Positions 36,891 through 48,378 of a DNA stretch of 64,000 bases are shown piece after piece. Position numbers and translations under genes: made by a program. Position 1 is the first letter of the stretch. Each line of letters begins with the position of its first letter. Below the pieces are notes generated by a model. That model was not told where the DNA came from. It did no database searches and saw only the letters and a list, made by a program, of their open reading frames with translations. Source of the stretch: Lobosporangium transversale (taxonomy: Eukaryota > Mortierellomycota > Mortierellomycetes > Mortierellales > Mortierellaceae); assembly GCF_002105155.1 (NCBI RefSeq), contig NW_019028984.1, forward strand, positions 682,001 to 746,000, given 5' to 3'.

Positions 36891-37650
36891 ATTTTATTGT
36901 AATAATTAAAACAAGTCTTTTTATAAGCTTAAGGCTATATACTGTCATATAGGAAGTAGGGCTCGTTACGAGGGATTAAAGAATTACCACTTGTGCTGAT
37001 GTGGTTTGCTAATAGGAATGTCGTTAGAAACCGCTCTATTTGCGTTCCTAGCAATAGAGCGACTGATTTGTAAAATCCACTGTACTAATAATCCTCGCGG
37101 CTTGTTGGGTCCTAGTTATCAAGTAATAATAAAAAAACGGAAACCATGCTGTAAGGTTTCACATTTCTTTTTTATGTGTTAGTTACCGTTGCAATTAAGC
37201 ATTCTTTATTTGAATCAAATGCTTCTGTTGCAGATCCTATCACTTCACATCAACTTGCTTTTGCGTCTTGTCACAATTTGCTTGATTTGTATTGATGCTC
37301 TGATGAGCCATGAACATCTTTAATAAAAAAAGAGCTTTTTTTTCTAGGACTGAAGTAAAGGGATAAAGAACTATCTGCCATTTTGTTCATTCATTTGAGA
37401 CAGCGTGAAATACAAGAGCGATTGAGCGCCGTTGCGAGTTGTGCTGCAAAAGGAAATATTTCTTCAGTGGGATCCTCGAATATGTTTAATAGTCATAAAC
37501 ATGTCAGTCAACAAATGCTTACTAAAGCTATAAAGTACAAAAGATTCAATAATGATGACGGCTTGACAGCTTCTTTCCTTTCTCTCCTTCTTGTTTATTC
37601 CGATTCCTGAATTTTTTTTTACCGTTGTCGTCCTATTAGAAGACAAAGAT
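36891..37650. other. Promoter-side spacer of the MFS gene
   Basis: No gene. A few short frames only. The last 50 bases before 37651 are open in the MFS frame from a Met at 37591, but the hydrophobic extension this would give has no counterpart in DHA2 transporters. Confidence 0.45.
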
Positions 37651-39626
37651 ATGGCTTCCAATTCCAATCCTCCGTCCGGTGGACCCCGCTTAAGCATCGC
37701 TGGCGTACGTCATGGAGGAGATCACCAGTCCGTGGATGGTGAAAAGGGTTCTGAAGCATTGGATCTTGAGTCTGCTAACACCACTTCTAAACCGCTATCC
37801 GCAGCCATAGTCGTAACTCCTAATCCATCGCCATCGCCAGAAAATGTAACATCAGTTCCACCTCAGCATTTACCTGCTCAGGACTTTGGACCTAAGCAGC
37901 CGTTGACGCCCATTCGTCGCTTGATGGTCTTTTTGGGCATTACTGTCACACTTTTTATAGCAGCCCTCGATCAGACTATTGTTACGACCACCTTGCCTTC
38001 CATCGCCAAAGAGTTCAACAACTTTGCTGATATTTCCTGGATTGGAACAGCATATCTTTTAACAACAACAGCCGTGCAGCCCCTCTATGGTGTTGCGGCC
38101 GATCTTTTTGGCCGTAAAAGAGCCATGTATGTTGTTGAGTGCAGTGCTGCGCATATTAAAAGTCAGTCGATTGTTTAATATGACAATTTTTAAAAAAAAT
38201 GTTGAAACTGCCCAAATAGGATGTTCGCCTGTTCTGTCTTTCTGCTTGGATCTGCGCTCTGCGGTGCAGCCCAGTCAATGACCATGCTCATTGTAAGTAA
38301 AGCTTCTACAACAAACATTCTCACTATTGAGATATCGGTTTTCATCATTTACCCGCATAAAACTATGACCATGCTGATTTTTAATTTTATTCTATTAAGG
38401 TTGCGAGGGCTGTACAGGGACTTGGAGGAAGTGGAATCATTGCTCTGAGTATGATTTTAGTTGCTGATATTGTCCCGTTGCGCCAGCGAGGTACTTATCA
38501 GGCCTTGATTGCTCTTATTTTTGCTATTGCTGCAGTTGTTGGTCCATTGTTAGGTGGTGCTTTCTCAGACAAAGTTACCTGGCGCTGGGCCTTCTATATC
38601 AATCTACCCGTGGGTGCACTCTCCATGATCCTCATCATCTTCTTCATGCATATGAAGCGTCGCAAAGGCATCCCTTTTGCAACTAATCTTAAGTCACTCG
38701 ACTATATTGGCATCTTCCTGCTGATGGCTTCCATCGTCATGATCCTGCTTGGCTTAAACTGGGGTGCAGATGCTAAATATCCCTGGAACTCCTCTGTTAT
38801 TCTCGCCCTGCTGATTATCGGCATAGTTATTGGAGCAATCTTCATCTTTCACGAGGCTAGATACGCAAAGAAACCCATCATTCCTCTACGCCTCTTCGGC
38901 ACACCTTCCTTAGCAGTCACTTACTTGCAGGTCTTTATTCAGGGTTTTATTTTTCTTGGTCTTCTTTTCTTTCTACCACTGTACTTCCAAGCTGTCCATG
39001 GCTCATCTGCTGTCAAGTCTGGAATCGATTTACTGCCCTATGCCATCGTCGGAGCATTCGCCGCTATCGTTGTTGGTCTACTGATGAGTCGATGGGGAAC
39101 CTACAAAGAATTTATTGTGGCCGGGTGGATTGTGGGCTGTATTTCTGCTGGGCTATTGATCACGTTCGACGAATACACATCTCGCGGGAAAGTGATTGGG
39201 ATCCTGCTTCTGCAGGGTATCAGCATGGGTATGACTGTAAACACTCTACTCCTCGGCGTACATGCACAGCTGATCAATAAGTCTGACCTTGCACTAAGCA
39301 CCTCTCTCTGGACATTCCTAAGAACCTTTGGTGGCGTGTTTGGAATCGCTGTTGGTGGAACATTTGTGCAGAGCAGCCTCAGTCAAGCGAACGCAAGTGA
39401 GTATGCCCAGAATATCAAGGCAATTGCTGGCCTTCCTCCAAATATCAAAGCTCCTGTCCTCCGTGCCTTTGTGCAGGGGCTTCAACACTTCTTCATCCTG
39501 ATAACCATCATATCTGGCATAGGCTTGGTTGCCTCTCTATTTATTAAAAAGGTCAAGATGGGTCCTAAGCACCATAACGAGAAGGAAGAGCCTGCTTCTG
39601 CCTCAACACCAATGGTTGCTGAGTAA
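37651..39626 (+). CDS. DHA2-family MFS drug/H+ antiporter
   Basis: Three exons (37651-38126, 38220-38292, 38400-39626) give about 590 residues. The family exports drugs, toxins or amino acids across the plasma or vacuolar membrane in exchange for protons. A 90-residue hydrophilic N-terminus precedes 13-14 predicted membrane segments. Conserved motifs are visible: LDQTIVTTTLPSIAKEF at helix 1, motif A (GVAADLFGRKRAM), RAVQGLGGSGI, and antiporter motif C with its neighbour (VGPLLGGAFSDKVTWRW, FYINLPVG). The C-terminus is short and charged. The Met at 37651 was preferred to 37591. The gene converges on the carrier gene with a gap of about 160 bases. Confidence 0.92.
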
Positions 39627-39784
39627 CAAATATGGTCTTCATCATCCAGTACCTCACTCCATCCCGTCATATAGTAATATACCCTTGCATAAAAATATAT
39701 TTACTTCGCTCATGCCATGATAATTGCTATGATAAAGATATTTATTGTACACTTGTATGCTCTGGATTTCATCCATTCATTTCA

Positions 39785-41059
39785 TTATGAAGTAGCCATT
39801 AAACTTGCTGTAGGTTTGGAGGATGGCTCTACTACAATCTGTTTCCTCATTAGATCTGAGACGCGATCAAAAACAACAAGTAACAAGCCACCTCCTGGGC
39901 CAAGCCGTACAATCTTAGGCGCCAGCCTTATAGCATATAGTTATAAAAAGGTTAAAAAAAAAAAAAGAAGTGTTAATAATGCAGGCCATAAAACCATGAA
40001 GTTTTTGGATAGCTAGCTTGGTGGTTCCGCCTTACCCTTTGAACAATGCTCGCTTTCTAAAAAGAGTAAACAAATATATAATGAAGGCGTAGCAAAGGAA
40101 AAAGATATAGAAGTCAGAGCTCTGATTAATAATCACCAAGGGGTGCTGACCTTTGAATTCTTTGGACATATTGTTGCTTACCCTTCTTCATGGGCGATTT
40201 TCCGAATACTTGAAAACGTCCAACCATATTTGGTATCGCCCTTCATTTGGTTTTGAATTCGTGTCTTTACGACGTCAAAGGGTGTGTTGACGATTGTGCC
40301 GAATATACCACCTATCGTTCCTGCTACGAAGTTCCGTAGCATACTCTCGTTCTTTGGCGTCCCAGATCGCTCAGGGAATGCAGTCCTAAAGGCTTGGATG
40401 GTCATAAAGTAGATACCCGACCATGTCGCATGTCGCCACACGGTTGCTTCAATTCCATGATAGAATGCCATGATGCCTTCCTGAGCGGAAACCTTGCGAA
40501 GACAATCAATTGTCCCATTGTAAACGGCTACACTATTTCGGTCCTGTAGACGGACCTTTACTAGGTCGAATGGCGTGACAAAGAAGGCCTCTGTCGCTCC
40601 TGCCATTGATCCAACGAATCCTGCTTGTGGTGCCGTGAACTGATCCAGTCCAAATAGCTTTTTGAACGCGAAACCCCATTGTTCGTTTGCTCCAAATTTT
40701 ATAGCTCTACGAGGGGCTTCTGCCAGAAGTGGTGGCAAGGCGCCTCGGTAGAGGTTAAGAGCGCCTTCTTGTTGAACAATTTTACGTAGACAATCAAAAA
40801 TAGATGTGTATGGGGCTGCTATCTCAACCGTTGCTGCTGGTCTTGTGGAATGAGTAATGGCGCTCCTGGCGACAGCAGCCGCTTGGGTGTGAACGCCGCG
40901 TGAGGTCGTTACTTGTAGTTGTAGCCGTGTCTTGACAAGATCGAGTGGATACATGACAGTGACTTCGGTCACTCCAGCAACAGCACCAGCAAGCAGTTGA
41001 TAAACAAATGGCAGCGGCACAGGTTTTGCCGTTCCTAAACTAGTACGATTGGATTCCAT
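39785..41059 (-). CDS. ODC1: Mitochondrial 2-oxodicarboxylate carrier
   Basis: Inner-membrane carriers of this type exchange 2-oxoadipate and 2-oxoglutarate between matrix and cytosol, serving lysine metabolism. Three repeats of the carrier fold are each marked by Px[DE]xx[KR]: PLDLVKTRLQ, PFDLVKVRLQ and PFDVVKTRIQ. The N-terminal block LPFVYQLLAGAVAGVTEVTV is typical of Odc1/Odc2. One long exon (41059 to about 40176) is followed by a tiny exon (KRALFKG, near 40040) and a last exon (LAPKIVRLGPGGGLLLVVFD) that ends at the stop 39785. A poly-Thr/Ala insert (about residues 50-80) is longer than usual. Confidence 0.88.
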
Positions 41060-42617
41060 TGTAGAATCTAATGTTGATTTGGTGTGTCTGTTAATGACGG
41101 CGCTGGATGAATCATGAAAGGTGGGTAAAAAAAAAAAAACTTATGTATATATTTCGTCTTTGACATTATGTCGTCATTTCATTTTTTCAAATGCTGGCGC
41201 TGGTTGAAATTTATTTTACTGGCGCGTGCGGCATGCTGAAAGTTTAGCCCAATCCTATTCAAGGTAGAAAAACATCTCAGTTCCTCTTCTCATCTTACCG
41301 TTTCCTTCATACTTCGTATTTTTTCTAAGCAACATTATTGCGACCCGCAGATAGCCTATATACGCTGTTTACGTTTGTAATCACCTTAAACATGCAGTCT
41401 TATAGGCCAAAATGGCAAGTGTTCATCATCCTTCTTGCTATAGAAGTCACCACCACATCGGTATCAGTAAGAGGGTTTTCACTTCATCATCTCTCCTTTT
41501 ACCTTATTCAGTTGTCCTTAGTGTCTCGCAGAAATAAGCTAACAGTGCCAAGGAGCATATGCAAAGGACGGTTTTCAATACTAGAAGATCAACCAGACAA
41601 CATGGGAAACACTTTATGAGGCAACGATGGAGAACAACCATAAAGAAATAATACGCAGCAGCGTCAGAAACAGCGACGACATCCATTTTCTGCTGATTCC
41701 AGCCCGACAGGAAGGCCTTGTTCAATAAGACCCGTCGGAAATGAGTGTAGTCCATGGCAGGTGCTTATCGTATCAACAACAGTATTACTATTTTATTTTA
41801 TGTTTTCAGTTTGGTGGTAAAGTAGCATTGATATACCTACGCGATACTTTCGTATGGCATTCAGGATCGAGGCCACGGATATATAGGTGGCAATAGAGAG
41901 TGGAAATTGCCCCGACACGTGCCAATACTCAGATCTCTGTTTACCAAAGCGATGCTACTTTGAGCCAAGACGATTTTACATTTATGGAATTTCCCCGGAT
42001 GTATACGTTCATGAGCAAGTCAGGCGAGAGGAGTATCCCATCTGAGAACAATACGACAAATTAGATTTGCAGTTAGTCGTCGTAGTTGGGGTAAAGGACT
42101 CAATGATACTGAGATTGATGGGGTATTCAAGCTTGAGGTGAACATCCTTGCGATTCATGATAAAGTATATTTTTTAATTTTAGTAAAAGGATGAAGCAAA
42201 GCCCTATAGAGGTGAGCATCATCAGACAATCTGCCTGTTGTACCCGCCTCTGTGGAAATTGCATATCCTTTCAATCAAAAGTGATAATCCAAAGAACTAA
42301 TTATTATGATTGCTGCATCTATTACTGTGGCAACATTATGGTTGATAATAAAAGCACAGACGACCCAGCCTTTACTGCAATCATTGTAACATATAGCCAT
42401 TCATACCAAGCGTTCAAACGTTCAAGAATGACGATGATGGGGCTTTCGACAACATTCGATTTATAAATAAGTATGACTTTTGACAGATTTATATATTTAT
42501 TTAATAAATTCCTGTTTTCTTAACCACTGCATAAAACTTTGTGTTTCGGAATATGCTAAATTTTATTTACAAAGCTAAGTCATAGCCACAGCATGTATTT
42601 GTCTTGCTGGTGCTTTA
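41060..42617. other. Spacer, no supported gene
   Basis: A minus-strand frame (41504-41755, MDYTHFRRVLLNKAF...) looks protein-like at its start but has no family I know and no clear partner exon. The plus-strand frame at 42191-42466 is Cys-rich and likely accidental. Otherwise AT-rich. Confidence 0.4.
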
Positions 42618-42875
42618 TTACTTTTTAGCCTTCTGCTGGGCATGCTCACGTTCAAACGCAGTGGAATTAGCGCCCATGGAGCTCACGAAGGGACCAGGCA
42701 TCATGGCCGGGCCCACATGAAATTCGCTACGGAGATCAGGGCCACCAGTCAGACCATCACTATGATGGCCCTTGGGTGCAGGAGGGTTCTTCTTGTCTTC
42801 ATCTACGGGTAGGATGTTGAACTCGCCCTTTTCATGCTGGCCTGGGCCGCGGTTGTTGTTATTGTTGGAGGACAT
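42618..42875 (-). CDS. Small hydrophilic protein, 85 residues
   Basis: A single-exon frame starting MSSNNNNNRGPGQHEKGEFN and ending AFEREHAQQKAKK. It is rich in Gly, Pro, Asn and charged residues, with no signal peptide or membrane segment, so it is probably intrinsically disordered and soluble. The upstream sequence is AT-rich with an (AAAAG)n repeat about 70 bases away. I do not recognise a family. Composition and a clean stop make it a likely real gene. Confidence 0.6.
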   Translation of the reverse strand: MSSNNNNNRGPGQHEKGEFNILPVDEDKKNPPAPKGHHSDGLTGGPDLRSEFHVGPAMMPGPFVSSMGANSTAFEREHAQQKAKK

Positions 42876-42944
42876 GGATGTGGCTGCTTGCGGATGATTG
42901 TACTTTTATGAGGTTGTTAAATGAAACAGAGTAAAAAGAGATGA

Positions 42945-42970
42945 AAGAAAAGAAAAGAAAAGAAAAGAAA
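42945..42970. repeat. (AAAAG)n microsatellite
   Basis: Five-base units repeated about five times upstream of the 85-residue gene. Further simple repeats of ATTT and AATA type lie at about 43098-43122 and 43192-43240. Confidence 0.8.
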
Positions 42971-43353
42971 AACAAATGCCAAGACCTTCAAAAGACACTT
43001 TCTTTATAGGATTATCTCATCTTCATGGAGCAGGTGACAGAGATCACTTGACTTGTACGGAGCTCCAGCTTCTGGTATCTCCCGAGTTTAAATGAGTATT
43101 TATTTATTTATTTATTTAACTTTAACTTTTTTACCACGGCACTAATTAAAGTATATACAACATGTCATCATAGGATCGTTAATAAATATCATATTATTGA
43201 ATAGAATAGAATAGAAAAGAAAAATAAATAAATAAATAATAAAGACAAGAAGTCGTGTCATCATACCAGATGTATGATGTTATTGTCTATTGATACCACA
43301 TCACCATATCCTTTTTCTCCTAGAACCTGATGACATAACTTTTGGACAATAAG

Positions 43354-43361
43354 TATAAAAG
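43354..43361 (+). promoter_or_regulatory. TATA box of the basic-protein gene
   Basis: TATAAAAG about 110 bases before the Met at 43465, with an A-run and pyrimidine-rich leader between them. This is the usual layout of strongly expressed fungal genes. Confidence 0.6.
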
Positions 43362-43464
43362 GATTGTGCCTTTTGATCGTACATTTTTTTAAAAAAAAAA
43401 CCAGTTTCGCACAACTACAGCCATTCGTTCAACTTCCAGTTCTGTCTACTATTACACTACAAAC

Positions 43465-43920
43465 ATGTCGCTTCTTCACAGTCGTCCTGTCATAGTCCAA
43501 CGTGTTTACTACAAGCCTTCTACAATGGCTCGTCTCAAGGCCTTGTTCTCCTCTAGGCATCATCGTGACCCACGTATCCCTGTTGCTACTACTACTGCAA
43601 CGCCTCGTAGAACGCACAGAAAAAAGATCGCCACACGTCAGCCCAAAGTTCGTAAGCCGAGCCTTTTCCATCGCCCACGTCGTACACTCGTTGTAACTCA
43701 GCGAAAGCCAGGCTTCTTGGCCTCCCTTCGGCCTCGACGTCATCTCAGGAGAACAGCTCCAGCCCCAGCTCCAGTTCCAATCACTCACGGTCGCCATCAT
43801 AAGCGCCATGGCCATCACAGGGGCTCAACCATGGCAGCTCTTCTCGCTGCCCTTTCTCAGAAAAAGAAGCATGGTCATCAGAGACATTATGTCCGCCCAA
43901 CACCACGTCGTCGCCTCTAA
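43465..43920 (+). CDS. Extremely basic Arg/Lys/His-rich protein
   Basis: A single-exon protein of 151 residues beginning MSLLHSRPVIVQRVYYKPS and ending RRRL. Arg, Lys and His form about a third of it, in clusters such as RPRRHLRRT, THGRHHKRHGHHRG and QKKKHGHQRHY. Acidic residues are almost absent. A short Ala/Pro run separates two basic halves. No family is recognised. A nucleic-acid-binding, protamine-like role or a ribosome-associated role is possible but is inference. A TATA box and pyrimidine-rich leader precede it. It converges on the HSPA12-like gene. Confidence 0.65.
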   Translation: MSLLHSRPVIVQRVYYKPSTMARLKALFSSRHHRDPRIPVATTTATPRRTHRKKIATRQPKVRKPSLFHRPRRTLVVTQRKPGFLASLRPRRHLRRTAPAPAPVPITHGRHHKRHGHHRGSTMAALLAALSQKKKHGHQRHYVRPTPRRRL

Positions 43921-44079
43921 ATTAAAGACATATGAGAGTGCAAACATGGAGGCGTGTTCTAATCATTTGTATCATAGCTCATTTCGACATTTTCGTTCCT
44001 TGTACTTTTACTACATCAACAATAAAGCCAATCCAATCCATTTTTCGTTTTTGTTTATTTTTAAAACAGTGAGTATTAC

Positions 44080-46686
44080 TTAATTGGAGCGGTTACCAAA
44101 TGAGCAAATTGTGGTGTATGTGTTGCCATTAATGACGGCTTCTGCTCTTACTTCAGTCAAACCTGAGTAAAATACATAAAAAAAAAAAAAAGGCGAGGCT
44201 TTAGTTTGCATCCTCCAGAAAAATGAATGGGAAAATATGCAAGAAGGTTGTCTCAGTACTTACCAAAATACATGTTCAAGCGGAAAACGACACGAGTGCG
44301 GGGCTGTGCACCTGGGATTTCGGGCATAGGAATATGAAAGTCAGCAATTTTTTGCACCCCTGGATCCGTAATATACCTTGGTTGATTCGGAGAGTTACAG
44401 ACATAGAGAGGTGAATCTAAACCCTTAGGATAAGACCATGTCACATACTCTTTTGACACACATTCGTCCACGCCAATCTGCTGTCCAGGCCGTACATACA
44501 CCGAGAAACGCTCCTTGCATCGGACGTACCCATCATGGGAGATAATCTTTTTGGATTCTGGATCCACACCCTCCTCGAATGGCATATTGGCATCAACTCC
44601 ATACCAACGGCGGGCCACACGCATGTTAATAGTTTTCGTGTTCAGTCCTGCATATACTGCTCCTCGAACTACAGCTAATTCAGGGCGTTGTGGAACGGCA
44701 ATTAAGCCCACAAGATGTGAAAATTCTTGCCGGATACGTTCTTCCAGATATCGTGAAGACCCAAAGCCTCCGACCAAAAAGATGGCATTGCATACCTGAC
44801 TTTGGTGCAACTGCTTTTGAATCAAATCCAGAACATCCGAAATGACAGGTTCAAACACTTCAGCCTTCATCTCCTCGACTGGGACACAGAGCACACCTTC
44901 TTCAAGTCCAATATCAGGATCGTTCAAATCCTCGAGACCAGTCGCTTGAGGGATCTGCATTAGTACGTCCTCCTGACCGTTGAACATTGGCTTGACCATA
45001 TCTACGAATGTATCCATCAAAGATGCCCACCCACACGCCTTAATACCTCTGCGATATCTCCTAAATTTGCGTTCCAGCAAAGCCTCCATGTTCGCATCCA
45101 AGAAAACCGATCCACAAGAGGCGCCATGGCCACGGGTCACCTCCTTCAAGTGTCGAGATTTGCCTGGAGGTTCGCTAACTTCAAATACAATTAAGTCGAC
45201 GGTTCCGCCACCAGCATCGCAAATCATAAATCGATCTCCATGCTTGAGTGAGAATCGATCGACCATCCTCTCACAGTACATAGCTGCAGCTTCGGGTTCT
45301 GAAATCAAAATCAAGCGATTTGGTGGGTCACCCTCCTGGATTAAGCCAGCGCCGATGGCAGCGCGACGCATCGTGTTTTTGGCTGCATCAGACCACATAG
45401 CAGGCACAGTTAGACAATACTGGAATTGACTTGGTTCGTAATTCTTAATAAAGCCCTTCATCAGTTCCGACATCACATGTCCATGCAGTTTTTTCAAGTA
45501 ATGGGTAACAGCATCTAGTGCTGAGATGCCATTCTCGAGAGGTGCACTTTGAAGCGTCTCATCCAGCTGCAGCTTGAATTTACGCAGGAGAACAAAATCT
45601 TTTGCGGCAGGCTTGAGCATCGCTAAGCGCGCAGCATGTCCCCAATCTAGAATCTTTTGCGAATCCTTTTTGTACAAGCTGAGCGTTGGTGTCTTTGGGT
45701 ATTGAGCAAGATGCCGAGGCCTAGAGAAACGGTAGCACGACAGAGATAATATGGCAAACAGAAATGGTAAGAAATGATAATGCTCAAATATTGGTCATCC
45801 CTAGTGTCGGAAGCATTACTATCCTGTTATCCATGTCTTTTTTTTTTTTTTTTTTTTTTTTTTTTGAAGGGGTTGATGGACTGAAATTCCTGTGGTGCTC
45901 ATGGGCTAAAGTAATAAGGAACATAGTCCTTAAGTCTTTTTCCAAACAAATATGCAAATTGAGAATAAATTGTCCTGTGAACAGCGCTTAGTACCATTTT
46001 GTGATATCGTGCACTTCTCCGTCAGCCTTGAGAGCATAGGCTACTCCAGAGAAGGTTGTTCCTGCAAATATAACAAAAAAGTGTGGTTAGGGATACAAGC
46101 AAATCGATGATAAATATCTGCAGATCAGGTCCGATCTAAAAATTTCTAAAGAATGGTTTGGAAGGGATGAATATTTACCAAAGTCAATGGCCATGACGAC
46201 GGGATAGTCGCCTTCAGCTTTAGGTTTCTCTGCGCGGGGTTGAGCAGATATTGGTGGATTAGACATGCTAGGACTTTGCTGTGCTGGTTGATTGTATATG
46301 CTCTGTTGGTAAGTTAGTCCCCCAGTCAGGTAAGACTGTCCAGGAGGAATGCCGTAGCCCCCTGCAGACACAGATGGCGCATAGGTTAGGTTATTATTAG
46401 GAATGTTATTATTATTATTATAGGTGGGATTGTTCATATTCATGCCAATCTGATTGTTATTATTATTGTTGTTAAGCCCCATGTTCATTCCCATGCCATT
46501 GGGTTGCATTGGGTTGAATGCAGGACTAGCTGGGTAAGCATTAGACCCTGGAGGAGGATAGGTCGAGTACGGTTGCGTGTTTGGATCCATTTGTTGTTGA
46601 GGCGAGAATGTGTCATAGCCATAGCTGCCCTGTCCCTGGCCCTGACCTGTGTAAGGTGGCTGCAGATGGTTGCCGTAGTGGCTCAT
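44080..46686 (-). CDS. HSPA12-like Hsp70 ATPase with prion-like N-terminus
   Basis: About 690 residues. The first exon (46686 to about 46180) encodes 168 residues rich in Asn, Gln, Gly, Tyr, Pro and Met, with runs such as NNNNNNN. The actin/Hsp70 ATPase fold begins with VVMAIDFGTTFSGVAYAL, split over an intron. Phosphate-2 is DAGGGTVDLIVFEV and the adenosine motif is IFLVGGFGSSRYLEERI. The linker segments ISEPEAAAMYC and VPQRPELAVVRGA are of HSPA12 type. There is no classical C-terminal peptide-binding domain, as usual for this subfamily. The last small exon ends TEVRAEAVINGNTY and FGNRSN. One intron (about 45722-45990) contains a 28-base A/T run. Such proteins are numerous in filamentous fungi; the substrate is unknown. 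Confidence 0.85.
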
Positions 46687-47863
46687 GATGAAAAAAAAAA
46701 GTTTTTGTGCAGAACAAGATAGAATAAATGAGTAAAAGGCAGGAAGACCACAAGACAAAAAAAAATAGCTGTGACCAACATGCATGTTGCAAAAAGTGAC
46801 GACATTAACGACATTAACCAGCAATGGATTGATAGGTTGACATGCTTACTTTTTTTTACATTTCTACCCTCTTATCTACCATTCCTCAATGGTGTCTAAA
46901 TAAATACTTTCTTCTAGTATCATCATTTTATTTACTGCCATGTGTTCATTCGCTTACTCCCATTAAATTCGACTTTTGCATCCTATTGCCCACTTTTGAG
47001 CGATCTGTATCTTATTTGTTATTTTTTCTTAGATCTATTTATGAGAGCATTAATAATCGGTGTGTGTCCTTCATGACTCCAATAGAACTCATATCTTTAT
47101 TTACTCGGGGATATCATATAAAATTTTGTCCGCTCCTGTTCAAAGGCCCCCAGGATATCTGGCAATTCGTTGCGGAGCTATTTGACCAAAAAATAAAAAG
47201 TGCAACCTCCAACATAACCCCTATTGAAAATACATTGATGATAATCGAGTATTTCTGATGCAGGCCTTAAAATTTATGCTGCCCGGAATCCAGCAGCAAC
47301 CATCTATACCATGATAAGTCATGGAACTCCCACATCAAAATGCTGCCTCCGCAAAGTCATGCGAGTTAACATCTCTTTGACCATGTTATTGCTACCCATA
47401 TAGCCTCTTCGAAGAGCATAGCTATATTCTATTGACTCATTCTCCGATCCAACCGATTTTTTTTTCCAACCTTGTGGCGAGCAGCGTGATGATTTCCATT
47501 CAACTTCGGCTTCTTTTGTCCAACTTAGGCTATCAGTTCTTACTGTTTATGATAATTCTGCAGCCATAGCCTGAACTTGGACGCTCTGAACGGCTCGGTT
47601 AGTCGTTGTCTTCCACAAAGATTCGGAATATTGTCAGCGTCTGAATTGTCTTATGAGGAATGGGATTGGATCCTAACAAAGAAAGGTCATGTTTAGTATG
47701 CGGAACGTTGTCCTTGACATTCTGATAGCTTGTAGATACTGATATGAAAGAGATCCGGAGCAACTCAGAATCTCTTTTACCCCTTTTCATTCCAGGAGCA
47801 TATGTAGGATAGTGATGAATTCATTAAAATATCATTAAGAATCGTATATATAGTACCAAAAGA

Positions 47864-47894
<31 letters not shown>

Positions 47895-48217
47895 GATAAC
47901 AAGGTCCCTCAGGGTCATGGGATTTATTTTCTACACTCTATGAACAAAATGCTCCAGAAACTATAGTCAATAAACAGTTATTACTGCACAAACGGCAAGA
48001 GCCGCTGTATTCATGATTTCATAAACCCTGACCGCCGTGGTTGGTACTCAAAGTCCACCTTCCCGACGTGGCCTGTTGAAGGACCCTCAGGATCTTACAG
48101 CGTGGCTTCCAAATCAACTCCTGAGAATCTTGCTGTCGACCCCTTAATTTCTACTTTACGGCATGTGAATTAACTACTTTGATTTATATAAGTAGTTTTT
48201 CCGCTACCTCAACGAGG
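46687..48217. other. Spacer upstream of the HSPA12-like gene
   Basis: No gene is supported. Frames at 46842-47258 and 47599-47790 have no domain signal. A T-run of about 25 lies at 47870-47894. The segment 48000-48180 has balanced composition and might hold a decayed exon. Confidence 0.4.
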
Positions 48218-48288
48218 GCGTGGTTGGTTTAGTGGTATAATTACCGCCTGCCACGCGGTAGACCCGGGTTCGATTCCCGGACCACGCA
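48218..48288 (+). tRNA. tRNA-Gly (GCC)
   Basis: GCGTGGTTGGTTTAGTGGTA opens the gene. The anticodon loop CTGCCAC contains GCC, and the T-arm is GGTTCGATTCC. The acceptor strands GCGTGGT and ACCACGC pair fully, followed by discriminator A. Length is 71 bases, with no intron and no encoded CCA, as in eukaryotes. Confidence 0.95.
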
Positions 48289-48343
48289 ACTATTTTACAA
48301 GCCAATAAATAGGCTTGTTACACATTTTTTTGCTCCAGTGGGG

Positions 48344-48378
48344 CCCGTACGCACCTTACTTGCACGGGGTCTTTATTT
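48344..48378 (+). repeat. Inverted-repeat block, left copy
   Basis: CCCGTACGCACCTTACTTGC followed by ACGGGGTCTTTATTT. The reverse strand of about 49980-50026 carries the related CCCCGTACACACCTTATTTA. About 56 bases downstream of tRNA-Gly. Confidence 0.45.

Noticed and set aside
41504-41755. 83-codon minus-strand frame starting MDYTHFRRVLLNKAF
   Set aside because: The start looks like a small mitochondrial protein, but I cannot name a family or find a consistent exon pair. Worth an RNA-seq look.
46842-47258. 138-codon hydrophobic plus-strand frame
   Set aside because: Composition follows local T-richness and no family pattern is seen.
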